NCBI GenBank assembly: GCA_022539475.1
Contig: VCMS01000184.1
Span: 1-64,000, forward strand
Direction of reading: 5' to 3'
DNA from: Gracilaria domingensis
Lineage: Eukaryota; Rhodophyta; Florideophyceae; Gracilariales; Gracilariaceae
DNA: 64,000 nt
Program-made: the position numbers and the translations under genes
Notes under the pieces: model-generated
Databases searched by the model: none
What the model saw: only the letters and a program-made list of their open reading frames with translations
Told to the model about the DNA's origin: nothing
In this document: positions 52,156 to 62,157 of the stretch, one piece after another
Position numbering within the stretch: position 1 is the first letter of the stretch
Layout: each line of letters starts with the position of its first letter

Positions 52156-53178
52156 AAATCGATTGCCAAGACAATCTTCAATAAGGGACAAGAATGGGAT
52201 GAAGCCCTCGAGCAGATACTTTACGGATACAGGAGGCGCCGGCTGGGTGGCGGGTTTTCTCCTTTTGAGCTCATGTATGGCACTGTCCCACGGATGAGCT
52301 CAGACGACCTACCCCCGCTCATCGTAGATCCAACCCCCACTAATCGTCATCATGAACTACTGTCAAATTCCGCAGGCAGGGCTTCCAGAGTTCTATCTCA
52401 ACCCAATCGACAAGACGACCCCAAGTCTGGGCACCGGTTCAACGTCGGTGATGAAGTCTTGGTGATACATGGGAAAGCTCTTAACCCCAACGTGAAGTGG
52501 GCTGCCTTTCAGTCAAAATTCTACGGACCCTGTAAGGTGGTTAAAGCCAGGCACCCCCGATATGTCCTAGTGTCCCCTCATAATCGCTACACTAGAGAAG
52601 GAGTTCACGCCCGCCGGCTCAAGCGGTATCACCGCCGACCAGTTCATCTGCAGGACGAGGTGGTAGCCACTATTACGGAAGGCGAGGACGCCCCTGCCCC
52701 ATATCCCACGCAGATCACCGTAATGCCACTCCGCGTTGACTACAATATCCTCACTGCACCCCACCTCTCGTGTCACTTTATCATTGGAGGGAAAAGCATA
52801 CATTCATGGCTTAGCCCTTTGAACGTCTCTATCCAAGAGGTGGAAAGGGTTACCTGGACGCTGACGCATGCCTCACTCGCCCTGTTCTCAATCTCGGGCC
52901 CGTTCTTGAGTCGTAGAGGAGGATCCATCTTAAGAGCCTTATTTCGACGTGTGCACCAGAACTACGGAAGTAATATCGCGCCAGAATTCGTGGTATACCT
53001 TTACCACCATGCAGTCTCCTTGCATGGGCATCTCCCAGAGTCGCAACTCTACATACAAGAGACTCAGGACCATATATCGCACTATGCTCGCACAGGAATC
53101 GCTCGGATACTCAGCTACACCCCCGACCCAGAGAAGCTAGCAGTACCCTTTCTCTTCCACTATACCACCGAGAATTAG
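52141..53178 (+). CDS. Integrase C-terminal part with an extra domain
   Basis: Continuation of integrase in the shifted frame: the end of the core (EWDEALEQILYGYRRR, FSPFELMYG), then a DNA-binding tail with FNVGDEVLVIHG, FYGPCKVVKA and GVHARRLKRYH. Beyond the usual integrase end, about 170 residues follow (LSCHFIIGGKSIHSWL, VTWTLTHASLALFS, VHQNYGSNIAPEFVVYLYHH) that I cannot assign. They are open to TAG at 53176, 48 bp before the 3' LTR. A first ATG within the frame is at 52273. Confidence 0.75.
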   Translation: MPQAKKSIAKTIFNKGQEWDEALEQILYGYRRRRLGGGFSPFELMYGTVPRMSSDDLPPLIVDPTPTNRHHELLSNSAGRASRVLSQPNRQDDPKSGHRFNVGDEVLVIHGKALNPNVKWAAFQSKFYGPCKVVKARHPRYVLVSPHNRYTREGVHARRLKRYHRRPVHLQDEVVATITEGEDAPAPYPTQITVMPLRVDYNILTAPHLSCHFIIGGKSIHSWLSPLNVSIQEVERVTWTLTHASLALFSISGPFLSRRGGSILRALFRRVHQNYGSNIAPEFVVYLYHHAVSLHGHLPESQLYIQETQDHISHYARTGIARILSYTPDPEKLAVPFLFHYTTEN

Positions 53179-53324
53179 CTCAGTACTTTCGACGCCCGAT
53201 GTAGCGTCGTTTGAGCTCGCGGGTGTGTGAGGAAGAAAAGAGGGGTGGAGGAAAAGTGAGCGGTGCATGCGCTGCGCCGCTCATTTTTTTATTTTGAAGA
53301 GTACGCCGACACGCGCAGGGCGCA

Positions 53325-53717
53325 CTACTTCTGTAAGCGCGCCAGTAAAATTTCGAGGAGCGGCGCAATGATATGCGACGCATCATTGCGGCGCCCCTCG
53401 CACACAAATATTATACCGCGAATTACGCCGCGCGTATACAGCGTCGGCGCCTGATTGATAAGGTCCATAAGGCGGCGCCGGTTCGCGTAAACGTCGAAAT
53501 TCCCGGTAGAAACCTCTCGGAGAAACTGCTCCAATTCTCCGAGAAGCGCTTCCGAAAACCCAAACCCCACGACTTCCTGGGGCAGGGTGTGTTCGGCGTC
53601 CTGGACACTGGGGGCGGGGGCCGGTGCCGGAACCGCCTCCACGTCCACGAGAGGGCCGAGCCCAGGTAAGGACTCGTTGGCTGGCGATGGGACCGGGCTG
53701 GTGACGTGATCCTTCAT
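53325..53717 (-). CDS. Antisense 130-aa LTR protein, right copy
   Basis: Same frame as 44897-45289 with one amino-acid change (Ser to Asn in LMDLI-x-QAP). Intact from ATG at 53717. See the left copy for composition and caveats. This copy's transcript would run back into the integrase tail and could act as antisense RNA. Confidence 0.4.
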   Translation of the reverse strand: MKDHVTSPVPSPANESLPGLGPLVDVEAVPAPAPAPSVQDAEHTLPQEVVGFGFSEALLGELEQFLREVSTGNFDVYANRRRLMDLINQAPTLYTRGVIRGIIFVCEGRRNDASHIIAPLLEILLARLQK

Positions 53718-53820
53718 GACGAAATGTAGTTGATAGTTTGACGAACGATAGAGATAGGAGCATAAGACGCACGAGACTCATTCTTATAGTCTAGATCATA
53801 GGTTAGTGTGCACCTGAATT

Positions 53821-53874
53821 TGCCATGACGGCAGGTCATGGCAAGTGTAATTGCCATGATGGCAGGTCATGGCA
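53821..53874. promoter_or_regulatory. Two operator-like 23 bp dyads, right LTR
   Basis: Exact copies of the left-LTR dyads, 53821-53843 and 53852-53874, 31 bp apart. Confidence 0.55.
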
Positions 53875-54714
53875 GTGTCATTCGCCAGCATGGCGGTATA
53901 ACACCTTGTCATAGGTACACGTGCATTCCACGACGAAGGCTGCGTGGCGTAGGCGCCCCCTGCGGTGGCAAATGCGCCAAACATATCTACCGTCTACACC
54001 CCTCATTGGGTAGGACGGTAGATACAACGCAGCCATTGGCCAAGCCAACCGTACCGACGATTCTCGCTGGGAATCGACGGTGCGGTTGTGCATAAAAGGG
54101 CCGGAGCAGTCGCCTCCGACTCAACTCCGGCCAGACCACTTCCCCTTCGACGACCTCCCCCCACCCTCACTCCTCATCTCTTTCCCCCTTCGTCGTCTCA
54201 ACCTTCTTCCCCCCCATCCCCAATCTCTCTCGATCTCCCCCTTTGGCGGCTTGGTCTCAACGCCCACAACGTTCCCTGCTACTCACACAGCCCCCCCTCT
54301 GGGCTCGTCTCGTGTGAGTCGGCAAAGCGTCCGCACTACCCTACCGTTGGATTAGCCTTGTGCGGGCGTGCCTCTCTCTCCCGAAGTCCGTTCTTCTTGG
54401 TTCCCCGTCCCTCCTTCTTCTCCGTGGTGATTCTCTTTGTTGTCGTTGTTCTCGTCATCGATCTTTCCCGTTTCCATACCCCACGGTTGTCTTTGTTGTT
54501 GCTTCCCTTCGTTCCTTCGTCGTTGTGCGGGCCTCTCCTGCCTGCATCTGTTCCCTTGCTTCTCTTGTCGGCCTTGGACTCAGGTTTCGCTGGTTCTTTC
54601 GCGTTGCGATTCCGTTCCTCACATAGTGTTGCTTTGCACCTGTTGTTGCTAGACACACTGTGTGATACGGCGTAAGGTTCCCATTAACCTACGGCCCTGA
54701 GGCAATCGTTCAAG

Positions 54715-55215
54715 AGTAAGTTGTTCTCAGCTGCTCTTTTGGCATTTTGTGTGACTACTAACTTCTTGTTTGTTTCACATCAAGTGCCAACGTCTTTCGT
54801 CTCATCCAGCGAGTATTCGTCCGTGGTTGACCCGGACGAGCGTCTAGAAGAAGTCCCTGACCCCGTTTCGCAGATAAAGAAGTCGGCTGTGCAGCCTCTT
54901 GACGGGCCACGCGAGCGCCATATCTTTCGCGAAGCCACTCAGAAGGAGAAGCGCCGTCGTAACCCTCCGCCGCGTAAGCGAATCTTCAAACGCTGTCGTT
55001 TCTGTGACATCCAGGTCCAGAGCCAGCGTCAGCCTGAAGTACATCAAGCCGGCCGTCGCCATCGCAGAGCTTTGCGCCGTGCAAACTACACCGAGCTGGA
55101 CATTCACTGCAAGGCTTGCGACATCCGGTTCTCTGAAGCCCACGATCTGCGCGTCCACTACCGGAGCCGTCGTCATCGTGCGACACTTAGAAAGAAGAAC
55201 AATACTATCTTTTAG
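54715..55215 (+). CDS. LTR-encoded two-finger zinc-finger protein, right copy (spliced)
   Basis: Same arrangement as 46286-46786: intron 54716-54784, splice-created ATG (A54715 + TG54785), 143 aa. Three replacement differences from the left copy are seen: Pro to Ser (PDPV-x-Q), Val to Glu (IFR-x-ATQ) and Val to Phe between the first two cysteines. All zinc ligands are conserved. As it lies in the 3' LTR, its transcript would be independent of the genomic RNA and would read into flanking DNA. Confidence 0.65.
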   Translation, partial: SKLFSAALLAFCVTTNFLFVSHQVPTSFVSSSEYSSVVDPDERLEEVPDPVSQIKKSAVQPLDGPRERHIFREATQKEKRRRNPPPRKRIFKRCRFCDIQVQSQRQPEVHQAGRRHRRALRRANYTELDIHCKACDIRFSEAHDLRVHYRSRRHRATLRKKNNTIF

Positions 55216-55505
55216 AGCACAGGTTTCTCTTTTCATTGTCCAGTTGTGACACATTTCTATTCATATCCTATTACATATATTATCCTTGTTTGTTCTTCTT
55301 TATCTTTTTGTCTATCGTTCGGTATCCCTCCTCTGTTCTTGTGTTCGTGCTTGTGTTGTTTGGCTTCTGCCGCAAGCTTATATTTGGCTAGTGCTTCTTC
55401 GTCCGATTGGACTGGTAATCTACGAGAGCAAACTTTATTTTTATCGTTTTTGCCCCCTTTGGCTGTAACCGCCGACGCCATCACCAAAATGGCGTTTTCA
55501 ATAAC

Positions 55506-56215
55506 TTTAATCTCATCGTGCCCACTAATACTAACTTCAAAATTTTCCTTTGGAGAAACAGATGGCCACTCTAACTTTATATCTGTATTCTCTTTCTCCG
55601 GCATGTTGGTTCATTGCAGTTTATTTGAACGCGGCGTTTCTCAAGGGAAGTCGGCGAGGAATTGCTTTGACGCTGGGAAAGCAGAGGGCTCGAAGGGAAG
55701 CGTAGGACGCGATCAAGGAAAGTGCGCGCTCTCGTTCCCAACTTTTCATGACAATATTTTAAGATGGCTGCAGTCAGCGGCGTGATGTCTTCTCAGACAG
55801 ATCAAGAAAATGCGGGCTGCCTGACAACTTCGATTGGCCAAAGGAGAGACCGTGAGCGATTCTGCGTCGGTAGTATGCTCATATGAAGCGAATTGGTCTG
55901 TGAACATTATTGCTCTGCTTGGGCTCGCTTTCGGAAGTCAAAGACCGCAAGTATTGAGTCAGCTTCAACTACGGAGCAAATTTGAGTACGAGCAGTACTT
56001 CTATCTTTGCAAAATATTTAACAAACCTTCAGGCCAACCCACAACCTCTATATCTACTCACATCGGAAATGTCCGAAGTACATAATGTTTTGATTCTATG
56101 AAAGTTCCGTATATTTGATAGCACTTCTCGCTGATGAGAACGTTGGTGCTGAAAGTAAAGCTAACTACTTACTGTTGTCTTTGGACTTTGGTTTTGTTTG
56201 AATGCAATGTGTTTT
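55506..56215. other. Flank of the gypsy insertion, no gene supported
   Basis: On the minus strand a frame beginning with ATG at 55604 (MPEKENTDIKLEWPS) runs 35 codons into the 3' LTR. Joined across the target site it would stop after only a few more codons. A 42-codon plus frame begins with ATG at 55764 (MAAVSGVMSSQTDQ). Neither is recognised. Confidence 0.3.
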
Positions 56216-56272
56216 TGACGAAGGACTCGAACCTTTACATGATAGCATCAAAAGCTAATGCCTTACCAACGG
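56216..56272 (-). tRNA. 5'-truncated tRNA-Gln(UUG)-like sequence
   Basis: The minus strand reads GCCGTTGGTAAGGC (D arm), then an anticodon arm TTAGC-TTTTGAT-GCTAT (anticodon TTG, with one mismatch at the stem base), a short variable region and the T-arm core GGTTCGAGTCC. The 5' acceptor strand is missing, because the truncated transposon copy begins there. The GGTAAGGC and GGTTCGA.TCCTTC stretches recall organellar trnQ. It may be a relic, an organelle-derived insertion or a SINE head. Confidence 0.35.
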
Positions 56273-56273
56273 C

Positions 56274-58376
56274 GAGAGAGTACTGTAGAAGGACGCCCAC
56301 TGACTCTCTCCTTCGTCGAGGACGACTTCCGTTTAGGAAGTGCGGTGCTTGTAGCCTGATTCGTATCATCCGATGCTCTTATCTTCTTCTGTCCACTCTT
56401 GTTCCGCTGCGTACTATTTCGCTTTCTCGGCGTTATACCCATGTTGTGGAGATAAACGGGGTAGTGAAACGAAATTGTTGGGGGAGGAGGGGGTGGGGGG
56501 GTGCATGGTTCAGATATTCCGGGAGACTCCGCAGTTCCTGCCTTTTAGGAATTTGAGGTGCCCAATGGGTCGCAAATATCTCCGTTACAAATAGATGAAG
56601 AGCTCCAGTGTACATGTTCAACGCGTATTGCAGGCAGCTGCAACATTCACAAGCATATTTACTTTCTATTCGGTACTGCACTCATCTATTGCTCCAATGT
56701 CGGAGCCCAGTCCCAGGCGTACTGCTCTCCGTAGTTGAAATACAACTCTTCGCCCCTCTCAATATCTCTTACTGCTCTACAACGAAGTAGAGCATAGTTA
56801 GAAAGGTCGGACTTAAACTGTATCAAGGACTTCGCTTCCACCATCTGCACATTGGCACTTCGAGTCCTGTTTGACCGGGGCTGCGATAAATCGGGATCCC
56901 CGGCATGATATCCGGCGTCGTTAATGTAGCCCCCGATACAAAAAGGCGCCGGGACAATGTATACTTCGCTCTCCTTTCTATCCTGAGCCTGTCCTGGTCT
57001 GTTCCTCAGGTGCAGAAACTCCGAACCAGTCACAGTGACCATCATAGAAAACAACTTGTACCGCACTGGAGTTGCTCCGAGACAGCCACTTCCATACGTT
57101 AAGTGTCTTTCCTTCCGGTTCGTCAGATCCGTGTATACCAAAGTTCCATAAAAATGACAGATAGTTTCCCCAGCCAATATCTTATGTTCCGTGAACACTC
57201 CCATACCAGCACGGGGATGTCGAATCTTAGAAGATGCTACATGTAAGCGATAGCGATTGGCTTCAACAGTCAACAGCATATGCATATCCATTAGATTCAG
57301 AGCTCCTCGGTACTTCTCGTCCCAAAGATCTACAGTATGCTGTCCACAATTGTCGACAAACTCCCAGTCCTTCCAGTATCTTCCTAGGAACTGAGTAATA
57401 TGTGCAGGCATCATTTGGTACTGGTGGTATCCAAATGGAGCCTCCCATTCAAGCCGACCTCGGTCCCGATGTGGAACCCGTTCATAAGTCGTTGAAGCAG
57501 CATCCACCACCTCTTGTTCAACCACGATGTCATTCTTTCCCCCGCGAAGAAGTTCGGCCATAAGAGTCGTTATATGGTGCTTCGAATGGCTGAAACATGG
57601 CCTATTCTTCTCGCACCCCAAGAACTTCCTATGCTTTGTCAGCGATAGGCACGCCATACACGTAGAAATATTTCCCGCGAACATGTCCATGACAAGATCA
57701 CCCGGTCTTGTGAACCGACATATCAACTCTTTCATCAACTCCCTGGACTTCTGCTCCGGTCTTATGTACTGCCCACTTGGTACTGAACTACCTGGCTCAT
57801 TTACCTTCCATGTCAACCACTCCCCCGCTCTTGGTTTCGGCACCCGGTCAATTACATTCCTGTTAGCCGGGAAAGTAGAAGGAATGAAATTGTTCTCCTC
57901 AAATGGAGTAAGACTGGCTTCCTCGGATGGTCGCAATCCACGCTTCACCCCATGAACGGCGTACTCCGTTACGGGCTGTATCCCAAACTTCCGTGGATTC
58001 CCGCCAACATTACTTCGATCCCGGATGAAGACCAGTGGATTCCCATCCACTTTAAACGAAGGCATGAGTTCTGGCTTACCTTCCCTTCCAGCGTCATCTT
58101 TCATACTCGCCGTTTCCAACAGTATTCAAGTCAGCCGTACTGATCATGTCATCCTCACTGAAGACATCGTGAGCACTATTCCGTTTGCTCCTCTTCCTTC
58201 GAGTGTCAAAGGGAGGGTCTGTTAGGACAAGCTGTCCCTCACCCCATAAAATCTCACTCTGATTCACAAATGTTTCATGTGTGTGCCTCAGGTCCTTCAT
58301 GTCACAGTTGTACGCTACAAAGTATGACTTTCTCATCCCCTTCCACACCTTGTCCATATTCATTCGAAGGAGACTG
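56274..58376 (-). mobile_element. Truncated, inverted second copy of the transposon segment
   Basis: Corresponds to about 4016-6190 of copy 1, including the SET stop, the C-tract spacer and the beginning of the low-complexity gene. Both ends are abrupt: one against the tRNA-like sequence, the other against repeat R. No terminal repeats are seen. Confidence 0.85.
56686..58363 (-). pseudogene. DNA methyltransferase-SET fusion gene, copy 2
   Basis: The main frame (58119-56686) is 477 codons without interruption and spans methyltransferase motif I (DLVMDMFAG, about 57674-57700) through the complete SET domain (RAGMGVF, FYGTL, YINDAGYHAG, RSANVQ, GEELYFNYG). This shows the two enzymes are one polypeptide. 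The N-terminal frame (58363-58094) carries motif IV, LTDPPFDTRR. Between them ~80 bp present in copy 1 (around 4270-4350) are deleted, which shifts frame, so this copy is also inactive. The MTase order (DPPF then FxG) fits beta-type N6-adenine/N4-cytosine methylases. SET enzymes methylate protein lysines with S-adenosylmethionine. Truncated upstream at 58376. Confidence 0.8.
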
Positions 58377-58399
58377 AGGGGATTAGGGGTCGTAGCATA

Positions 58400-60113
58400 T
58401 ATAATATATGTGTTTACATTTCTACGCGGTACCTCACTGGCTAGACTAGCAAAGATTTTAAGTTCCCTAGACCGTCGTTATGGGACAGACAAAAAATTAA
58501 CGAAAATGACAGAACGCAGTACCCGAACCATGTGTTAATAATCACATTTAAGGAATAAGAAAGACAATCCGACACAGAGCTTTTTAAAACTTATCGCAGA
58601 AAGTGTTAAAAAATTTAAGAAGGAAATTGAAATATTGAAGTGATGCAGATAGTATTTTGCAGGACAAAAATAGATATTAATATATATATTAAGGAGGTAG
58701 TTCTCATTGGACATAGTTCCTTATTGTTTTGAAGAGCGAAAAAGTTTTCGGGGAAGGAAATCTACTCTATGAACATCGAATCTGTCCCAAATATGGCCGA
58801 AGCATAACCAAAATGAGGTTGTTTAGCTCGAGAGTTTGTGAGCACGCCTATCTTGCCAAGAAAATCAATTTCTATTTAGGAAGATATTGTAAAAATATGG
58901 CCAACGTATGGCGAAAATAGAGCCAACATATGGCCGAAATATGACCATTTACGAAAATATAAAAAGTTCGCCGCCACGACTTACACGTTTTTACAAAAGT
59001 TTGATATGAACGCCTTCATTTCGGTCACTTTATGGCCAAAGTCTGCACAGATTCGATTTTAATAAGGATTATGACGATGAAAATAATATCTCTAGTACGA
59101 TTTAACTAATGAAGACAAGCCGCATAAAGGTTTCCATACATCATTGAATGATATTAACTATAAATGGTTTAAGCGAATTATTGCAATCGAAAGCGATATT
59201 AGCAGGAAAATATATTCCCCACGTATGACGTTCCGTCATTGAATATTCATGTACTTCTCTGTATGTAGACAAAGTTTTGTAGATGTTCAAGGCATTCTCA
59301 ATGGCTGGAAAGTATTAGAAAATTTTCTTTCAGCAAAATCTCAGTATATTCTGATGCAATGAGAACATGATGACGCACGACGGGAAATGAACAAAAGAAG
59401 CTCTCCGACTAGATACCAAAAACATTTGTGCAGTTCGGAGCACGTTTGATAGCTATCCTGAGGTTGAGGACCACTTTTCTTCTGATGAAAGAGCTGCAGC
59501 ACAGATTCACCACCGCTCAACTCCATGATAACCATACTCTCTGGAACCATTGCTCTCACAGATACGGGTTCGTATGAGAGTCTTAACCTTATAATATCAA
59601 AAACTTTGAATGCAATTGGCCTTGCATCGTATCGGTTTTCGCGATTACGTGCGGAGTTCTTGTCACACTTTTTCACACGGTGATTGAGAAAGTATTTTTC
59701 TCTCAGCTCTCATTCTCAATTTTTTGGATGGAAAATGGGCCAAGTTGTTATTTGGTGTAAGGTAGATCTCTGGTTCTTGATGTCGAGTCTCAAAACGCAG
59801 GAATATTTTGCATGCTGTTCGAAAAGCACTCCCTCCCCACGGAATGGTGACGAAATCAATCGGGTCAATATCGACAACAAGTTTCAGAGAGACTCCCGGC
59901 GTTTTTGGAAGAACAGAACTTCTGTTATAAGAAACTTTTCTTCGTACACAAGAACTGAGAGAGAATCCGTCCGTGAAAACGTTATCAATAGAGTTTTGAT
60001 ATTGCTCAGTAGCGTCTTCCAAACTCAATCCGTTCGCAGATGGGGCTTGATACTGATAGTTATCCGAGTGCTCTATTCTCTGCAACAAATTAAACGACGC
60101 ATACAAGAAAGAA
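58400..60113 (+). repeat. 3889-bp-period direct repeat, unit 1
   Basis: Starts within repeat R (TTTCTACGCGGTACCTCACTGG) and recurs 3889 bp downstream. Up to ~58875 the two copies differ at many positions. From AGGAAGATATTG onward they look identical to the end of the window. The 5' part includes a cluster of TATGGCC words (58790-58945). Confidence 0.85.
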
Positions 60114-61241
60114 ATACAATGCGTGTCTGCATCGAAATCGTCAAGAATGCACGTTGGAACGCGGTATTCCGCTTCAGAGTCATGTTGTAGAGCTGGACGG
60201 TTAACAACTGTCCTTCCTTCAGAACCAAATGTCGAACTAGATGCTGTTCGTGTACGATTCGAACTTGTACGGTTGGAACTTGTTGAGAGCGGGACGGGGT
60301 CGTTCCTCCTCTGCGAAAGATCATTTCTAGCTCGCGGCTTTCCAATTGTTTCCTCTTCTTTCTTTCCCTCGCTTCTCTCTGTCGACAGTTTCTCAGTGGA
60401 AAACGAATTCGAATGAAATGACGAAGGGTTCTCGTTCAATGTAGACTTTGGTTCCTTGTTACTGTTTCCTGCAAAAGTTAAGATTGTATTCTGCGATGGT
60501 GCACAAAGCACAAGACCATCATTCAGGTCAGCACAGTTTCCGTTTTGCACGCATAGGACAACCACACCGCTTAGTGGCAACTTATCGCAATGTTTCGCTA
60601 TTCACTTGACAGCATTTTTTTCATACACGACTATTGCTGCATCGTTAGGAGTCTTCAGATTAGTGGTTTCTTCGAGTAAACGCAGCATCAGATCCTTCTC
60701 AAATTTCTTGTTACGGTCGCAAGGGCTAGAAATTGCGTCCTTCAGAAGCCGATGGGCTATAATTGCTATACATTGCACCAACTTTTCGTATGGTTTTGTA
60801 AACACGATGAACGCATTCTGAGGTTGTTCTGAACCATTTGCATCATTTTCGTTAATATCAGACCCCTCGATCCAAACGCCACCATGGTTTTGCCGAAGTG
60901 TCATAGCTCTCCTCAACATCTTTCTTCGCGTTTCCGATTTTAACGCATTAGGAATCTGTTCATATCCGAATGGAACAATTCCGTATCCTTCCCGTTTATT
61001 TTTTCGAATAAAAACGGCTTGCTTCCTCTAACGTACCTGTCCCATTTCGAATGATGCTTTGAATGGTTGTTCTTTCAGGTATTGAAAACGTTCTAGTTTT
61101 CGTCCAACGATCGAGAACAGCCGCCCGGAGTCTAATCGTCTGCGTAGTCGAAAGCCCCATATTATCTGCGAGAAATACTTCCAGAGAAAAATGTTCAATA
61201 CGAGATCCGACACGAGACTGAAGTCTTGTGCCTGATATCAT
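59341..61241 (-). pseudogene. Unrecognised repeat-borne gene, interrupted
   Basis: On the minus strand an ATG at about 61241 opens an 81-codon frame. After a frameshift in an A/T run near 61000 the reading continues (REGYGIVPFGYEQIPNALK) into 60919-60602. A TGA at 60604-60602 interrupts it, and the same frame resumes from 60580 to 59663 (305 codons). A 14-bp overlapping frame (59676-59341) carries on. The middle is Ser/Thr/Asn/Arg-rich (SSNRTRTASSSTFGSE). The C-terminal part has VSLKLVVDIDPIDFVTIP and a basic end. No catalytic motif is recognised. Because it is repeated with the flanking repeat R, it is probably a mobile-element gene. Confidence 0.4.
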
Positions 61242-62157
61242 ACTCCTTCCAGCATGAAACGTTTGTCAAACGTGTCGTAGCTAATTTTGAAAATTGAAAA
61301 GATTTGCAACAAATCCTAAATATATTTTACTCATGTCGCCAATTTGTCACGCTCTTTGAGGATAATGGCTCTTGAGGTTTAAGTCATAAGCAATGTTTAA
61401 CCGATTCAGATCAACCACAACTTTTGCAAGTCGAAAGGGCACACCAGAAGTTGACCCAAACATGTACTGCCTTGGAGCTCTTATCAAGAACTTTCCCTTG
61501 ATAAAGATCTCATGGTTGTTTTCTACTCTTCTTGACCAAGTTTAGTGGCGTATAAATTTTCCTGAAAAGACTGAAATGGTCATTATCATTCCTCACCCTG
61601 GATGACAGCACTAAAAACTGCAGCTACCTCGCACGACGTTTTGTACCCCAAGCCCCCTTATATACGCTATCATCTTGCGTGGCGGGTTCACGAGCCTACC
61701 AATGGGGCTAGGAAACGCCTGTTCATTCCTCCAAACCCTTCAATCTCGAGTTTGCACATTGCATCGTACGCCCTGCTCCGCAGTGTCCAAGAACGCCATA
61801 AGGACAAGCACAGCCCATTCTACCGTTACGACCTGCCAAATAAGCCACTTACAGCGGCTGTCTTGGTTGCTTAGCAAATGACGGGTGTGGTAAGCCACCA
61901 ATGGCGGGGTTGGGACGGCCAGCAGATTAGAAACCTGCCAAAAGTCTTCCCAGTCAATGTCACGAAAGAACGGGAGTCGAAGGTACAAGCCCCGTCGGTC
62001 TACGGCTTTCATATCGTGAAACTCTATCTGGTGCAAGCGGAATAGGTACAATTAAAAACGGAAAAATGTAATTAAAAAACGAGAAAAGTAGCTAAAACGC
62101 GATAAAAATGAAATTAGACCGAGAGGTAGATGGGTTTCCTCTCTTTTGATTGCATAT
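61242..62157. other. Spacer between repeat units, no gene supported
   Basis: A minus-strand frame from an ATG near 62010 to 61740 (about 90 codons, with LRLPFFRDIDWEDFWQVSNLL) and a partly overlapping plus frame (61602-61874). Neither is recognised. Confidence 0.3.

Larger units (their letters stand above)
44798..55500 (+). mobile_element. Young full-length Ty3/gypsy element with very long LTRs
   Basis: Both LTRs (44798-47071 and 53226-55500) start TGTGAGGAAG and end GGCGTTTTCA. The element is flanked by the target duplication ATAAC (44793-44797 and 55501-55505). By eye the LTRs differ by nine substitutions and one base in a C run over 2.27 kb, so the insertion is recent. The order gag-protease-RT-RNase H-integrase with IN last defines Ty3/gypsy. 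It is defective: a stop precedes RT and the integrase core is deleted. Unusually, each LTR carries a sense zinc-finger gene and an antisense frame. Confidence 0.95.
53226..55500 (+). repeat. 3' LTR (2275 bp)
   Basis: Near-identical to 44798-47071, with one extra C at the run near 54292. It ends ATGGCGTTTTCA, then the target duplication. The sequence upstream is not clearly purine-rich, so the polypurine tract is not obvious. Confidence 0.92.

Noticed and set aside
44798-55500. Possibility of an endogenous retrovirus with an envelope gene
   Set aside because: The extra sequence after integrase has no signal peptide, transmembrane anchor or envelope-like layout.
55501-55604. Host gene disrupted by the gypsy insertion (ATG at 55604, minus)
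   Set aside because: Removing the element leaves a frame that stops after about 38 codons, so there is no convincing gene.
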